Assembly: GCA_023257255.1 (NCBI GenBank)
Contig: JALRCR010000003.1
Coordinates: 1-64,000, forward strand
Direction: 5' to 3'
Length of the DNA: 64,000 nt
Source: Gammaproteobacteria bacterium
Lineage (GTDB): Bacteria > Pseudomonadota > Gammaproteobacteria > Ga0077536
In this document: one piece after another, positions 17,227-25,824 of the stretch
How the letters are laid out: every line of letters begins with the position of its first letter
Position numbering within the stretch: the first letter of the stretch is position 1
Program-made: the position numbers and the translations under genes
Notes under the pieces: generated by a model
Databases searched by the model: none
Seen by the model: only the letters and a program-made list of their open reading frames with translations
Told to the model about the DNA's origin: nothing

Positions 17227-18549
17227 TCAGCCGCCGGCGAGCTCGTCGTCAGCCGCGTGAGCTTGTGCTTGACGACGCGCCAGCACCTTGTCGATGCGCG
17301 GTCCATCCATGTCGAGCACCTCAAAAACATGCCCGTCGAAAACCACTTCCTCACCTTCGACCGGCAGGCGTTCAAGTTGCCACAACAGGAACCCGGCAAG
17401 ACTGTCGAAGCTGCGTTCTGCCGGCAGCGAGACGAGGCTCAGTCGATCGGAGACCACGTCGATCAACATGCTGCCGTCGATGATCCACACGCCGGGCTCG
17501 CGCTGGCGCATGGTTGGCTCAGCCGGATTTTCCTCGCCCAAATCGCCAATGATGGCTTTCAACACGTCGGCCACGGTCACGATACCGGCCACCTCATCGG
17601 CGTCGTCGACGACCAGCAGCAAATGGGCGCTGGTATTGCGCAGCAACTGCAAGGCCTCGGTCGCCGGTAGGTCCAGTCCCACGCGCGGTGGCTGGCATAG
17701 CACGCTCGCGAAGTCAGGCTCGCCCCCCGCCAACTGCAGCGCCAGCAGGTCTTTGGCCTGCAATACACCAACGACTGTCCCCGGGACGCCGCGCAACGCG
17801 ATAAGGCGCGTGTGGCGAGTAGCGGCAACGGCGGCCCAGATCTCCGCCGTGCCCAGGTCGAGGTTGACCGTCGCCAGATCTTCGCAGGCGGTCATGATGA
17901 GTTCGGCCCGCCGGTCAGCCAGACGCATCACGCCGCTCAGCATTTCCTTTTCAAACTGCTTCAGGACGCCGGCTTCGGCCCCCTCGTGAATCGCCGCGCG
18001 CACTTCCTCTTCAGTGATGGTCGGCGACGCGTTTTCGCTGCCACCGGCCAACCGCAGCATGAAACCGGAAGCCACATCCAGCACCCGCACGGCGGGTCGC
18101 GCAACCCTCAGCAACCACCGCAAAGCCGGCGCCACGGTCACGGCGATGCGCTCGGGCTGCCGGAGCGCGAGCTGTTTGGGCACGAGTTCGCCGACCACAA
18201 TCGACAGCAGGGTGATCGCCATCACCACCAACACCATGGCCACCGCTTCGCCATGCGGCGCCACCGCCGGAAACCGATCGAGCAGGGCGCCGATGCCCTC
18301 AGCCAGGGTGGCGCCGCCGACTGCGCCAGCGAGGACGCCAATCAGCGTGATGCCAATCTGGATAGTCGACAAAAAGCTGGTGGTGTCCTCCGCCAGCGCC
18401 AGCGCCGCACGCGCGCCGCGCGAGCCCCGGTCCGCGAGCAGCTTCAGGCGCGGTTTGCTGGACGAGACGACCGCTAACTCCGCCATCGACAGGACGCCAT
18501 TGAGCAGAATCAACAGCAGCACCATCAGGGCCTGCAACCAAATCAGCAT
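17227..18549 (-). CDS. CorC/HlyC-family (CNNM-like) membrane protein with CBS domains
   Basis: A 440-residue inner-membrane protein. The N-terminal DUF21/CNNM domain contains about four hydrophobic helices with the conserved VVGELVPKQLALRQPE segment. Paired CBS domains (about 205-330) and a C-terminal CorC_HlyC domain (from about 350, DGSMLIDVV) follow. Members are proposed Mg2+/Co2+ exporters or regulators; the old name haemolysin does not imply toxicity. The gene starts 6 bases after the stop of the ketopantoate-reductase-like gene, suggesting co-transcription. Confidence 0.9.
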   Translation of the reverse strand: MLIWLQALMVLLLILLNGVLSMAELAVVSSSKPRLKLLADRGSRGARAALALAEDTTSFLSTIQIGITLIGVLAGAVGGATLAEGIGALLDRFPAVAPHGEAVAMVLVVMAITLLSIVVGELVPKQLALRQPERIAVTVAPALRWLLRVARPAVRVLDVASGFMLRLAGGSENASPTITEEEVRAAIHEGAEAGVLKQFEKEMLSGVMRLADRRAELIMTACEDLATVNLDLGTAEIWAAVAATRHTRLIALRGVPGTVVGVLQAKDLLALQLAGGEPDFASVLCQPPRVGLDLPATEALQLLRNTSAHLLLVVDDADEVAGIVTVADVLKAIIGDLGEENPAEPTMRQREPGVWIIDGSMLIDVVSDRLSLVSLPAERSFDSLAGFLLWQLERLPVEGEEVVFDGHVFEVLDMDGPRIDKVLARRQAQAHAADDELAGG

Positions 18550-18555
18550 GTGAAT

Positions 18556-19530
18556 TTAACGGCGCGCAAGGTGGGCGCGGTGGATGGCCGCCGCCAGTTG
18601 GTAGCAAAGCGCCAGCGTGGGCATTTCGAGGCCAAGTGCCTGCCCTTGTCGCAGCGCGTAGCCAGCAGTTTCGTCAACCTCCAGCGCCCTGCCCCGCTCA
18701 ACGTCCTGCAGGCTCGACATGCGGTGCCCGGGCGCCTTCTCGGCAAAGGTGTCGCCCAGTTGCTGCACCACCGCCACGGCGGCTTCTTCATCCCCCGCGG
18801 CCACCGACAAAGCCGGTACGGGCGACTGATCGCGCAGCGCGATGCCACGCGCCTTGGCCAGCAGCGCCATCTCGCGCGTGATCCGGGCCACCACCCGCGC
18901 ACTGTCGGGATCGCGGAGGTAGGTCGCCGTGCCCTGTCGGGTCAACACCGCGAGCAACATCAGCGCCACCCAGCCGACATACTTCGACCAGATCACTTCG
19001 GTAATCGCGCCGGTCTCGCGGGTCGTGATGCCCGCCGCGTCCAGCGTCGCCACCAGTTCGCCGACCCGTGCGGAGTGACCCCCAGCCAGTTCGCCGAGAT
19101 GCAGGCAGACATTGCGGGTAAAGGCGACAGTATCGTCATCGCAAAGTTCACCGCTGAAATCGGCCATCGCGCCGACCACCGCGGCAGGCCCAAAGACCGC
19201 CGTGAGCGCGTCCTCTTTCATCACGCCGTTCTGCACCGAGAACGCGAGCGCGGGCCGCAAATGCGCAAACGGGCGCAAGGCCGCCTCGGTATCGAAAGTC
19301 TTCACGGTATTGATGAAAACCGCCGCCTCGTCGAGGGCGGCCGGATTGGTCACGACCGGACAGGCAATCCGCAAGTCCGATAGCCCACTCAGTCGCAGCC
19401 CATGTTCAGCGAGGAAGGCGGCCCGGGGACCACGCGCCACCACCGTCACGGCGTGTCCCGCAGCCAGCAGGTGGGCGGCGAGAATGCTGCCCAATGCCCC
19501 TGCACCCAGAATGACGAATCGTCCATTCAT
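18556..19530 (-). CDS. Ketopantoate reductase (PanE/ApbA) family protein
   Basis: A 324-residue NADPH-dependent reductase. The N-terminus holds the Rossmann motif GAGALGS at about 8-14, then NTVKTFDTEAAL, the catalytic Lys in WSKYVGW, and the C-terminal domain with SSLQDVERGRALEVDE. In characterised PanE the segment after the catalytic Lys contains an Asn contacting the substrate; here it reads KYVGWVALM, so the substrate may differ from ketopantoate. It lies 2 bases upstream of a lipoprotein gene end and 6 bases from the CorC-like gene. Confidence 0.82.
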   Translation of the reverse strand: MNGRFVILGAGALGSILAAHLLAAGHAVTVVARGPRAAFLAEHGLRLSGLSDLRIACPVVTNPAALDEAAVFINTVKTFDTEAALRPFAHLRPALAFSVQNGVMKEDALTAVFGPAAVVGAMADFSGELCDDDTVAFTRNVCLHLGELAGGHSARVGELVATLDAAGITTRETGAITEVIWSKYVGWVALMLLAVLTRQGTATYLRDPDSARVVARITREMALLAKARGIALRDQSPVPALSVAAGDEEAAVAVVQQLGDTFAEKAPGHRMSSLQDVERGRALEVDETAGYALRQGQALGLEMPTLALCYQLAAAIHRAHLARR

Positions 19531-19532
19531 AA

Positions 19533-20258
19533 CTATTGCGACAAGCCTGTTTCCTGCGCGGCCGACACGGCCGCTTCAAGCAATACCTGACGGAGCGGCG
19601 CTTCGAGCGCGGCGGCGGCGGCTCCTTGCAATTCCACGTTGGCCCGGTCGACGTCGTAAGCCGCCTGCCACTGCTCGGCGGGTAGCGCGAGACTGGCGGT
19701 GCCGGGCGAGGTCCCGACCACCGCGCCATTGCGGGCCTGCACCGCCTCGACCGCCAGCGCAGCATAGGCATGAACCTGCCCGTCGCGGTGCTTGACCAGC
19801 CCGTAGCCGACCAGATTTTCGTTGGAGGTCCCGACGAAATCCCGCACCATCTGACGGTAGACCAGCATCACCAGATCCACCTGCTGCGCGCGGGCAAGCG
19901 CGCAAATCGCGTCGCGGATTTTGGCCGGATTCGGGTAGGCCGCGCTGCTGTCGTAGATTGCTGCCAGATCTGCCGGCTGGTAATCGAGCGACACCACCTT
20001 GAAGCCTTTCCCGGCGAGCCGTTTTTCCAGCGGAGCGGTCAACAGCCGGCGTGCGTCCCACGCCGTCAGGCTGACGGTGGCGCGAGTGCTCAGGTTAGGT
20101 TCGCTGGAGATGGCGTGGAGCCGGGGCGCTACATCCTGCACCACCAGCACCGCCGCGCGCGGATTAAGCTGCCGATGGTCGGCGGTGACCCGCGTGCTGG
20201 GAGGCGCGGCACAGGCGCTCAGCAACAGGAGAAACGCCGGCAGAAGAGAACGTCGCAT
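19533..20258 (-). CDS. Predicted lipoprotein of unknown function
   Basis: A 241-residue exported protein. Lipobox LLLSAC places the lipidated Cys at residue 16 from ATG 20258; longer starts would bury the signal peptide. The mature part has no domain I recognise; a mixed alpha/beta pattern with a segment ARAQQVDLVMLVYRQ recalls small secreted proteins that bind the envelope. First gene of a three-gene unit with the PanE-like and CorC-like genes. Function not assigned. Confidence 0.75.
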   Translation of the reverse strand: MRRSLLPAFLLLLSACAAPPSTRVTADHRQLNPRAAVLVVQDVAPRLHAISSEPNLSTRATVSLTAWDARRLLTAPLEKRLAGKGFKVVSLDYQPADLAAIYDSSAAYPNPAKIRDAICALARAQQVDLVMLVYRQMVRDFVGTSNENLVGYGLVKHRDGQVHAYAALAVEAVQARNGAVVGTSPGTASLALPAEQWQAAYDVDRANVELQGAAAAALEAPLRQVLLEAAVSAAQETGLSQ

Positions 20259-20353
20259 AACGAGTGAGTGGTCTGCGTGAGGCCTGACCGCACTATACTC
20301 GACCTCGTTGACGTGTTGATAAACTGACAACGCCTCAGGAAGGAATAACGGGT

Positions 20354-22444
20354 ATGGGAATCGCTCCCGACTTACACCACAGCGCCTGCCCGCATGATTG
20401 CCCGTCCACCTGTTCGCTGGTGGTCGAGCGCCTTGACGACAACCGCATCGGCAAAGTGCGCGGCGCCGAAGACAACAGCTACACCGCCGGGGTCATCTGC
20501 AGCAAGGTCGCCCGCTACGCCGAGCGCATCCATCACCCCGATCGACTCCTCTACCCGCTCATTCGCCGTGGACCGCGGGGCAGCGGGCAGTTCGAGCGCA
20601 TCAGTTGGGATGAGGCACTCGACCATGTCGCGCAGCGCCTGCTGACGGCGGAGCAACGCTACGGACCCGAAACTGTCTGGCCTTATTTCTACGCCGGCAC
20701 CATGGGGCTGGTGATGCGCGATGGCATCAACCGCCTGCGGCATGCCAAACGCTATTCCGGTCAGTACTCCACGATTTGCACCACCCTTGCCTGGACCGGC
20801 TGGATGGCCGGCGCCGGACGCATGTCGGGCAGCGACCCGCGCGAGATGGCCGACAGCGACTGCGTGGTGATCTGGGGCACCAACGCCGCCACCACCCAGG
20901 TCAATGTCATGACCCATGCCCTGCGCGCGCGCCGCGAGCGTGGCGCCAAACTGGTTGTGGTCGACACCTACCGCAACGCGACCGCCGAGCAGGCCGATCT
21001 CTTCCTGAACGTCAAACCGGGCACCGATGCGGCACTGGCCTGCGGCGTGATGCATGTGCTGTTTCGCGAGCATCTGGTTGACCGGGACTATCTCGCCCGC
21101 TTTGCGCGCGGCACCGCGGCGCTGGAAGCGCATATCGCCTCACGCACGCCGGCCTGGGCGAGTGCAATTTGCGGCGTGCCGGAAGCGGACATCGAAACCT
21201 TCGCCCGCTGGGTCGGGACGCAGCCACGCAGTTTTTTCCGGCTGGGCTATGGCTTTGCGCGGCAGCGAAACGGCGCGGTCAGCATGCACGCTGCCTCGTG
21301 CATTCCGGTGCTGACCGGCGCGTGGCAACACCGCGGCGGCGGTGCGTTTCACAACAACGGCGCGATTTTTCACTGGGATCGCACGCTGATCGACGGTCTC
21401 GATGTACGCGACCCCGGCGTGCGCATGCTGGACCAGTCCCGGATCGGCCCGGTGCTGACGGGTGACCCGCGCGACCTCGGCGATGGCCCACCGGTCACGG
21501 CGCTTTTCATCCAGAACACTAACCCGATGGCGGTGGCGCCGGATCTCAATCTGGTGCACCAGGGCTTCGCGCGGGAGGACCTGTTCATCTGTGTGCACGA
21601 ACAGTTCATGACCGAAACTGCCGCAGTGGCAGATATCGTCCTACCGGCCACCATGTTTCTGGAACATGACGACCTCTATCAGGCCGGCGGGCAGCAGCAT
21701 ATCCAGTTCGGACCACGCATCATCTCGCCGCCCGGCGAATGCAGAAGCAATCACGAAGTCATTTGCGCGCTGGCCCAGCGGGTGGGCGCGACGCACCGCG
21801 GGTTCCAGATGTCGGCCCGCGAAATTGTGGAATGGACGCTGGAAGCCTCCGGCTGGGGCAAACTGTCCGCGCTTGAGCAGCAGCACTGGATCGACGCCCA
21901 GCCCGCCTTCGAAACCGCGCACTTTTTGCACGGCTTTGGTCATGCCGACGGGCGCTTCCATTTCGACCCGGACTGGTCTTCGCTAGGTCCTGCCCGCTTT
22001 GGCCCGGGTCTGGCGCCGCCGTCACTGCCCGACTACTGGCCGGTGATTGAGGAAGCAACGGCAACGCATCCCTTCCGTCTGGTCACCGCGCCGGCGCGGC
22101 ATTTTCTGAATTCAAGTTTCACCGAAGCCCCCACCTCGCGCCGCCGTGAGGGACGCCCCAGCGTGATGGTGCATCCGGCAGACGCCGCGGCGCTTGGCAT
22201 TGGCGAAGGCGACCTCGTTGCGTTGTCGAATCCGCGCGGCAGGGTGCGCCTCCACGCCACGCTGTTCGACGGCGTTCAGCGCGGCGTGGTGATTGTGGAA
22301 AGCATTTGGCCGAATGCGGCTTTCGAGGGCGGTATCGGCATCAACGCGCTGACCGGTGCAGATCCCGGCGCGCCGGTCGGCGGCGCCGCCTTCCACGACA
22401 GCCGCGTGCATCTTGGTCTGGCCGGCGCTGCGGCGGCCGCCTGA
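20354..22444 (+). CDS. Molybdopterin oxidoreductase (DMSO-reductase family) with one [4Fe-4S] cluster
   Basis: A 696-residue enzyme. The N-terminal iron-sulfur motif has Cys12, Cys16, Cys20 and Cys49; this is followed by the bis-MGD-binding domains (VVIWGTNAATTQ, NTNPMAVAPD, ADIVLPATMFLEHDD) and the C-terminal molydopterin-dinucleotide domain (RRREGRPSVMVHPADAAALGI). No Tat signal precedes the cluster, so it is cytoplasmic. The direct Mo ligand is not obvious from sequence; the region around STICTT is the place to look. The start ATG follows an AGGAAGGA site. It is followed 30 bases later by a Rieske oxygenase gene, an uncommon pairing suggesting joint metabolism of one compound. Confidence 0.88.
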   Translation: MGIAPDLHHSACPHDCPSTCSLVVERLDDNRIGKVRGAEDNSYTAGVICSKVARYAERIHHPDRLLYPLIRRGPRGSGQFERISWDEALDHVAQRLLTAEQRYGPETVWPYFYAGTMGLVMRDGINRLRHAKRYSGQYSTICTTLAWTGWMAGAGRMSGSDPREMADSDCVVIWGTNAATTQVNVMTHALRARRERGAKLVVVDTYRNATAEQADLFLNVKPGTDAALACGVMHVLFREHLVDRDYLARFARGTAALEAHIASRTPAWASAICGVPEADIETFARWVGTQPRSFFRLGYGFARQRNGAVSMHAASCIPVLTGAWQHRGGGAFHNNGAIFHWDRTLIDGLDVRDPGVRMLDQSRIGPVLTGDPRDLGDGPPVTALFIQNTNPMAVAPDLNLVHQGFAREDLFICVHEQFMTETAAVADIVLPATMFLEHDDLYQAGGQQHIQFGPRIISPPGECRSNHEVICALAQRVGATHRGFQMSAREIVEWTLEASGWGKLSALEQQHWIDAQPAFETAHFLHGFGHADGRFHFDPDWSSLGPARFGPGLAPPSLPDYWPVIEEATATHPFRLVTAPARHFLNSSFTEAPTSRRREGRPSVMVHPADAAALGIGEGDLVALSNPRGRVRLHATLFDGVQRGVVIVESIWPNAAFEGGIGINALTGADPGAPVGGAAFHDSRVHLGLAGAAAAA

Positions 22445-22474
22445 CCCCTCACCGACACGACAAAGCGACACCCC

Positions 22475-23614
22475 ATGCAGAAAGCCGAACAACTGGCACT
22501 CGCTGACCGCCTGCTCGACTACATCGACCGGCAAACCCTGCAACTTGGCGAGTCGGTGTATCGCCAGCCGGTCAGTGAGTACACGTCGCCCGCACAGGCG
22601 TTGCGCGAGCAGCAGCTGTTCCGCCAGCGCCCGCTGTGCGTAGGCATGAGCGGCGACCTGCCGGCCCCGGGTCACTATCTGACCCACGACGCCAGCGGCC
22701 TGCCCTTGCTCTTGACGCGCCATACCGATGGCCGCTTCCGGGCCTTCCTTAACGTGTGTCGGCATCGCGGCGCGCGGGTGGCGGAAGCGGCCGGCGAGGG
22801 TCGCGGCTTTGTTTGCCCCTACCATGCCTGGCGCTACGGGCTGGACGGCCGGCTCGTCAGTCGGCCAGAGGAGCAGGCCTTTCCCGACTGCTCGCGCGAG
22901 GAACACAGCCTCACGGCGCTAGCCGCCGACGAGCGCCACGGCCTGCTGTGGGTCAACCCGACGCCCGGCGCGCCGCTCGACTTCGCGCCCGAATTTGCCG
23001 CGCTGGAAGCGGAGTTCGCGCACTACGCGCTCGACAGCTTCACCCCCTTCGCGACCCGCGAGCTGCGTCGGCAGATGAACTGGAAGCTGGCGCTGGACAC
23101 GTTCCTCGAGTCCTACCACTTCTGCGTCCTGCATAAAGATTCCATCTGCGCCATCTTTCATCACAACCTCGCCACCTTTGATACCTACGGCGAGCACTTC
23201 CGGCTGGTCTCGCCACGGCGGAGCATTAGCAGCCTGCGCGAGCAGCCGCGGGAGCAATGGAATCTGCTGCCGCATCTGGTGGTGATTTACGTCTTGTTCC
23301 CCAACACCGTGCTGGTATGGCAAGGCGCGCAGGTCGAAATCTGGCAAATTTTCCCCGACGGCGACGACCCCGCCCGCTCGGTGCTGCGCCTGACGCTCTA
23401 CGCGCCAAATCCGCCCGACAGCGACAAAGCGCGTGCCCACTGGCAGCGCAATCTGGATCTGGTCCTGCATGTGGTCGAAAACGAAGATTTCCCGGTCGGC
23501 GAGGGCATACAGCGCAGTTTTAGCTCTGGCGCCCAGTCCCATATCGTGTTCGGCCAGAACGAGGCGGCGCTCGCGCATTTCCATGCCGCCATCACCCGCG
23601 CGACCGCCGCCTAG
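22475..23614 (+). CDS. Rieske non-haem iron oxygenase, alpha subunit
   Basis: A 379-residue aromatic-ring-hydroxylating-type oxygenase. The Rieske [2Fe-2S] ligands are Cys95-x-His97 and Cys114-xx-His117. The catalytic domain contains the bridging Asp (about 208) and mononuclear iron ligands His215 and His220 in SYHFCVLH, with the third carboxylate expected in the late segment VENEDFPVGEG. No beta subunit, ferredoxin or reductase gene is adjacent, so it is probably a homotrimeric alpha-only oxygenase or demethylase using electron partners encoded elsewhere. Substrate unknown. Confidence 0.9.
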   Translation: MQKAEQLALADRLLDYIDRQTLQLGESVYRQPVSEYTSPAQALREQQLFRQRPLCVGMSGDLPAPGHYLTHDASGLPLLLTRHTDGRFRAFLNVCRHRGARVAEAAGEGRGFVCPYHAWRYGLDGRLVSRPEEQAFPDCSREEHSLTALAADERHGLLWVNPTPGAPLDFAPEFAALEAEFAHYALDSFTPFATRELRRQMNWKLALDTFLESYHFCVLHKDSICAIFHHNLATFDTYGEHFRLVSPRRSISSLREQPREQWNLLPHLVVIYVLFPNTVLVWQGAQVEIWQIFPDGDDPARSVLRLTLYAPNPPDSDKARAHWQRNLDLVLHVVENEDFPVGEGIQRSFSSGAQSHIVFGQNEAALAHFHAAITRATAA

Positions 23615-23702
23615 ATGAAGAACGCGCCCACGCCGGGGGGCGCAAGTTTTGGCGGCCCTCGCCGCTACCGGCAGAAGATGCCCTAACGCCTGTCCTGAAT
23701 CG

Positions 23703-25820
23703 ATGAGCGCCCCTGACAATATCCTCGTGCTGGTAATCGACGACGACCCCATGGTCCGTTTTCTGACGGACGAGGCGTTGACGCCGCATGGGTTCAGGGT
23801 CGTCGAGGCCGAGACCGGCGATGCAGGCCTGCGCCTGCTTGAGGAATTGCGCCCGGACATCGTCCTGCTTGATGTGATGATGCCCGGCATCGACGGCTTC
23901 ACCACCTGCTCGCGCCTGCGCGCCTTGCCGCAGGGGCGGCACACCCCCGTGCTCATGATGACCGGTCTGGAAGACGCCGAGTCGATTCGCCATGCCTACC
24001 AGGTCGGCGCCACCGACTTCATCACCAAGCCAATTAACTTTGGCCTGCTTGAGTTCCGCCTGGACTACATGCTTCGCGCCAAAATCACTGCCGACGAATT
24101 GCGGCAAAGCGAAGACCTGTTGGCGAGCGCCCAACGGCTGGCCCGGCTGGGTCATTTTGTGCTGGAACAGAACTGCCGGTTCAGCGTCTGGAACAGCCAG
24201 ACGCAGACCGTGCTGGGGCTAGACAACGAAGCTCCTCCCGAAACCCTCGACGGTCTGGTGCAACGGGTGCACCCGGACGACCAAGCTCGCCTCGCGAAGG
24301 CACTGACGCCGCCCGCGGTCGCCACCGAGATGCCGCCGGTTGAATACCGGGTCATCCAGGCCGACGGTTCGAGCCGCACGATTCTCCAGCAGGGCCGGGC
24401 GGACGTCGCCGAGAACGGCATCCACATCACCGGCACCGTGCAGGACATTACCGCCCAACGACGCGCCGAACGCACCATTCACCAGCTGGCCTACTACGAT
24501 CAAATCACCGGGCTGCCCAACCGCATCCAGATCGAACAGCGACTGGCCGACCTGCTGCGCGATGCAGAATCCACCGCGCAGGGCCTGTCCGTACTCGCCA
24601 TTGACCTTGACCACTTCCAGCGGGTGAACGACAACCTGGGCCACGACATTGGCAACGAGTTGCTGAAAGCGGTGTCGCGACGCCTCATTCAGTGCCTGCG
24701 TCAGGGCCTGGGTAATCCCGGTGCGCGCCCGGCGGAACTGGTCGCACGCAGTGGCGGAGACGAGTTCTGCATCCTGCTGCCGGGCCTCGATTCGCACGAG
24801 CAGGCGCGCGGCATGGCCGAGCGGATCCACCAGATATTCCGCCGCCCTTTCACGGTGGGCAACGAAGAACTGGTGCTAACCACCAGCATCGGCGTGACGG
24901 TCTTCCCGCAGGACGGACGCGAATCGGAAATCCTGCTGCGACATGCCGAAATGGCGCTGGCGAACGCGAAACGGCGTGGCAGGGACTGCACCGAGTCTTT
25001 CCATAGCGGCCTGAATGAGCGCTCTCAGGGCCGCATGACGGTGGAAACCAATTTGCGTCAGGCGCTCGGCACCAGCCAGCTCGCCTTGCACTACCAGCCT
25101 AAAATTGACTGCACCACGGGCGCAGTGACCGGCATGGAAGCCTTAATCCGCTGGCGCCACCCGACGATTGGCCCGATTTCACCAGCCGAATTTATTCCGG
25201 TCGCCGAGGAATCAGGCCTCATCCTCCCGCTTGGCGAATGGATTCTGGCCGAAGCCTGCCGGCAAACCGCGGCCTGGGCCCGGGCGGGCTTAACCGGCCT
25301 GACTTGCGCGGTAAACCTGTCCGCCCTGCAGTTGCGGCAGAACGATTTTCCCGTGCTGCTTCGTCGCGTGTTGAACGAAAGCGGGCTGGCGCCTTCGGCG
25401 CTGCAGCTCGAGCTGACCGAAAGCGTGGTGATGGATAACAGCGACCACATCGGCATTCTCGATGAATTGAAAATGCTGGGCGTGAGCCTCGCGATCGACG
25501 ACTTTGGCACCGGCTATTCGTCGCTCAGCTATCTGACTCGCCTACCGGTGGATGTCCTGAAAATTGACCAGTCTTTCGTCCGCGGCCTGGGCACCAACGA
25601 ACAGGGCAGCGCCATTGTCGCCGCCGTCATCGCGATGGGGCACAGCCTGGGATTAAAAATCGTGGCGGAGGGCGTGGAGACGGCCCACCATCTGGCGGTG
25701 CTGAAGCAACACCATTGCGACGAACTACAGGGTTGGTTGTTCAGCAAGGCGCTGCCGGCGGCCGAGTTTGAAACCTGGGTTCTCCAGCATTGTTCCCCAC
25801 CCGTAGATGGAGCCCCGTAG
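23703..25820 (+). CDS. REC-PAS-GGDEF-EAL c-di-GMP signalling protein
   Basis: A 705-residue response regulator. Residues about 8-125 are a receiver with phosphoacceptor Asp in VLLDVMMPG and Lys in FITKPIN; a PAS domain follows (about 150-260), then a GGDEF domain with intact SGGDEF and [10 protein letters not shown], and an EAL domain. The EAL part keeps MEALIRW, the ELTES glutamate, [10 protein letters not shown], the LKIDQSFV lysine and VAEGVET, so phosphodiesterase activity is expected. The cyclase inhibitory site reads RPAE rather than RxxD. The ATG 23703 gives the standard receiver start. The next gene, a hybrid kinase, begins 4 bases after its stop and is a likely phosphodonor. Confidence 0.93.
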   Translation: MSAPDNILVLVIDDDPMVRFLTDEALTPHGFRVVEAETGDAGLRLLEELRPDIVLLDVMMPGIDGFTTCSRLRALPQGRHTPVLMMTGLEDAESIRHAYQVGATDFITKPINFGLLEFRLDYMLRAKITADELRQSEDLLASAQRLARLGHFVLEQNCRFSVWNSQTQTVLGLDNEAPPETLDGLVQRVHPDDQARLAKALTPPAVATEMPPVEYRVIQADGSSRTILQQGRADVAENGIHITGTVQDITAQRRAERTIHQLAYYDQITGLPNRIQIEQRLADLLRDAESTAQGLSVLAIDLDHFQRVNDNLGHDIGNELLKAVSRRLIQCLRQGLGNPGARPAELVARSGGDEFCILLPGLDSHEQARGMAERIHQIFRRPFTVGNEELVLTTSIGVTVFPQDGRESEILLRHAEMALANAKRRGRDCTESFHSGLNERSQGRMTVETNLRQALGTSQLALHYQPKIDCTTGAVTGMEALIRWRHPTIGPISPAEFIPVAEESGLILPLGEWILAEACRQTAAWARAGLTGLTCAVNLSALQLRQNDFPVLLRRVLNESGLAPSALQLELTESVVMDNSDHIGILDELKMLGVSLAIDDFGTGYSSLSYLTRLPVDVLKIDQSFVRGLGTNEQGSAIVAAVIAMGHSLGLKIVAEGVETAHHLAVLKQHHCDELQGWLFSKALPAAEFETWVLQHCSPPVDGAP

Positions 25821-25824
25821 ATCC

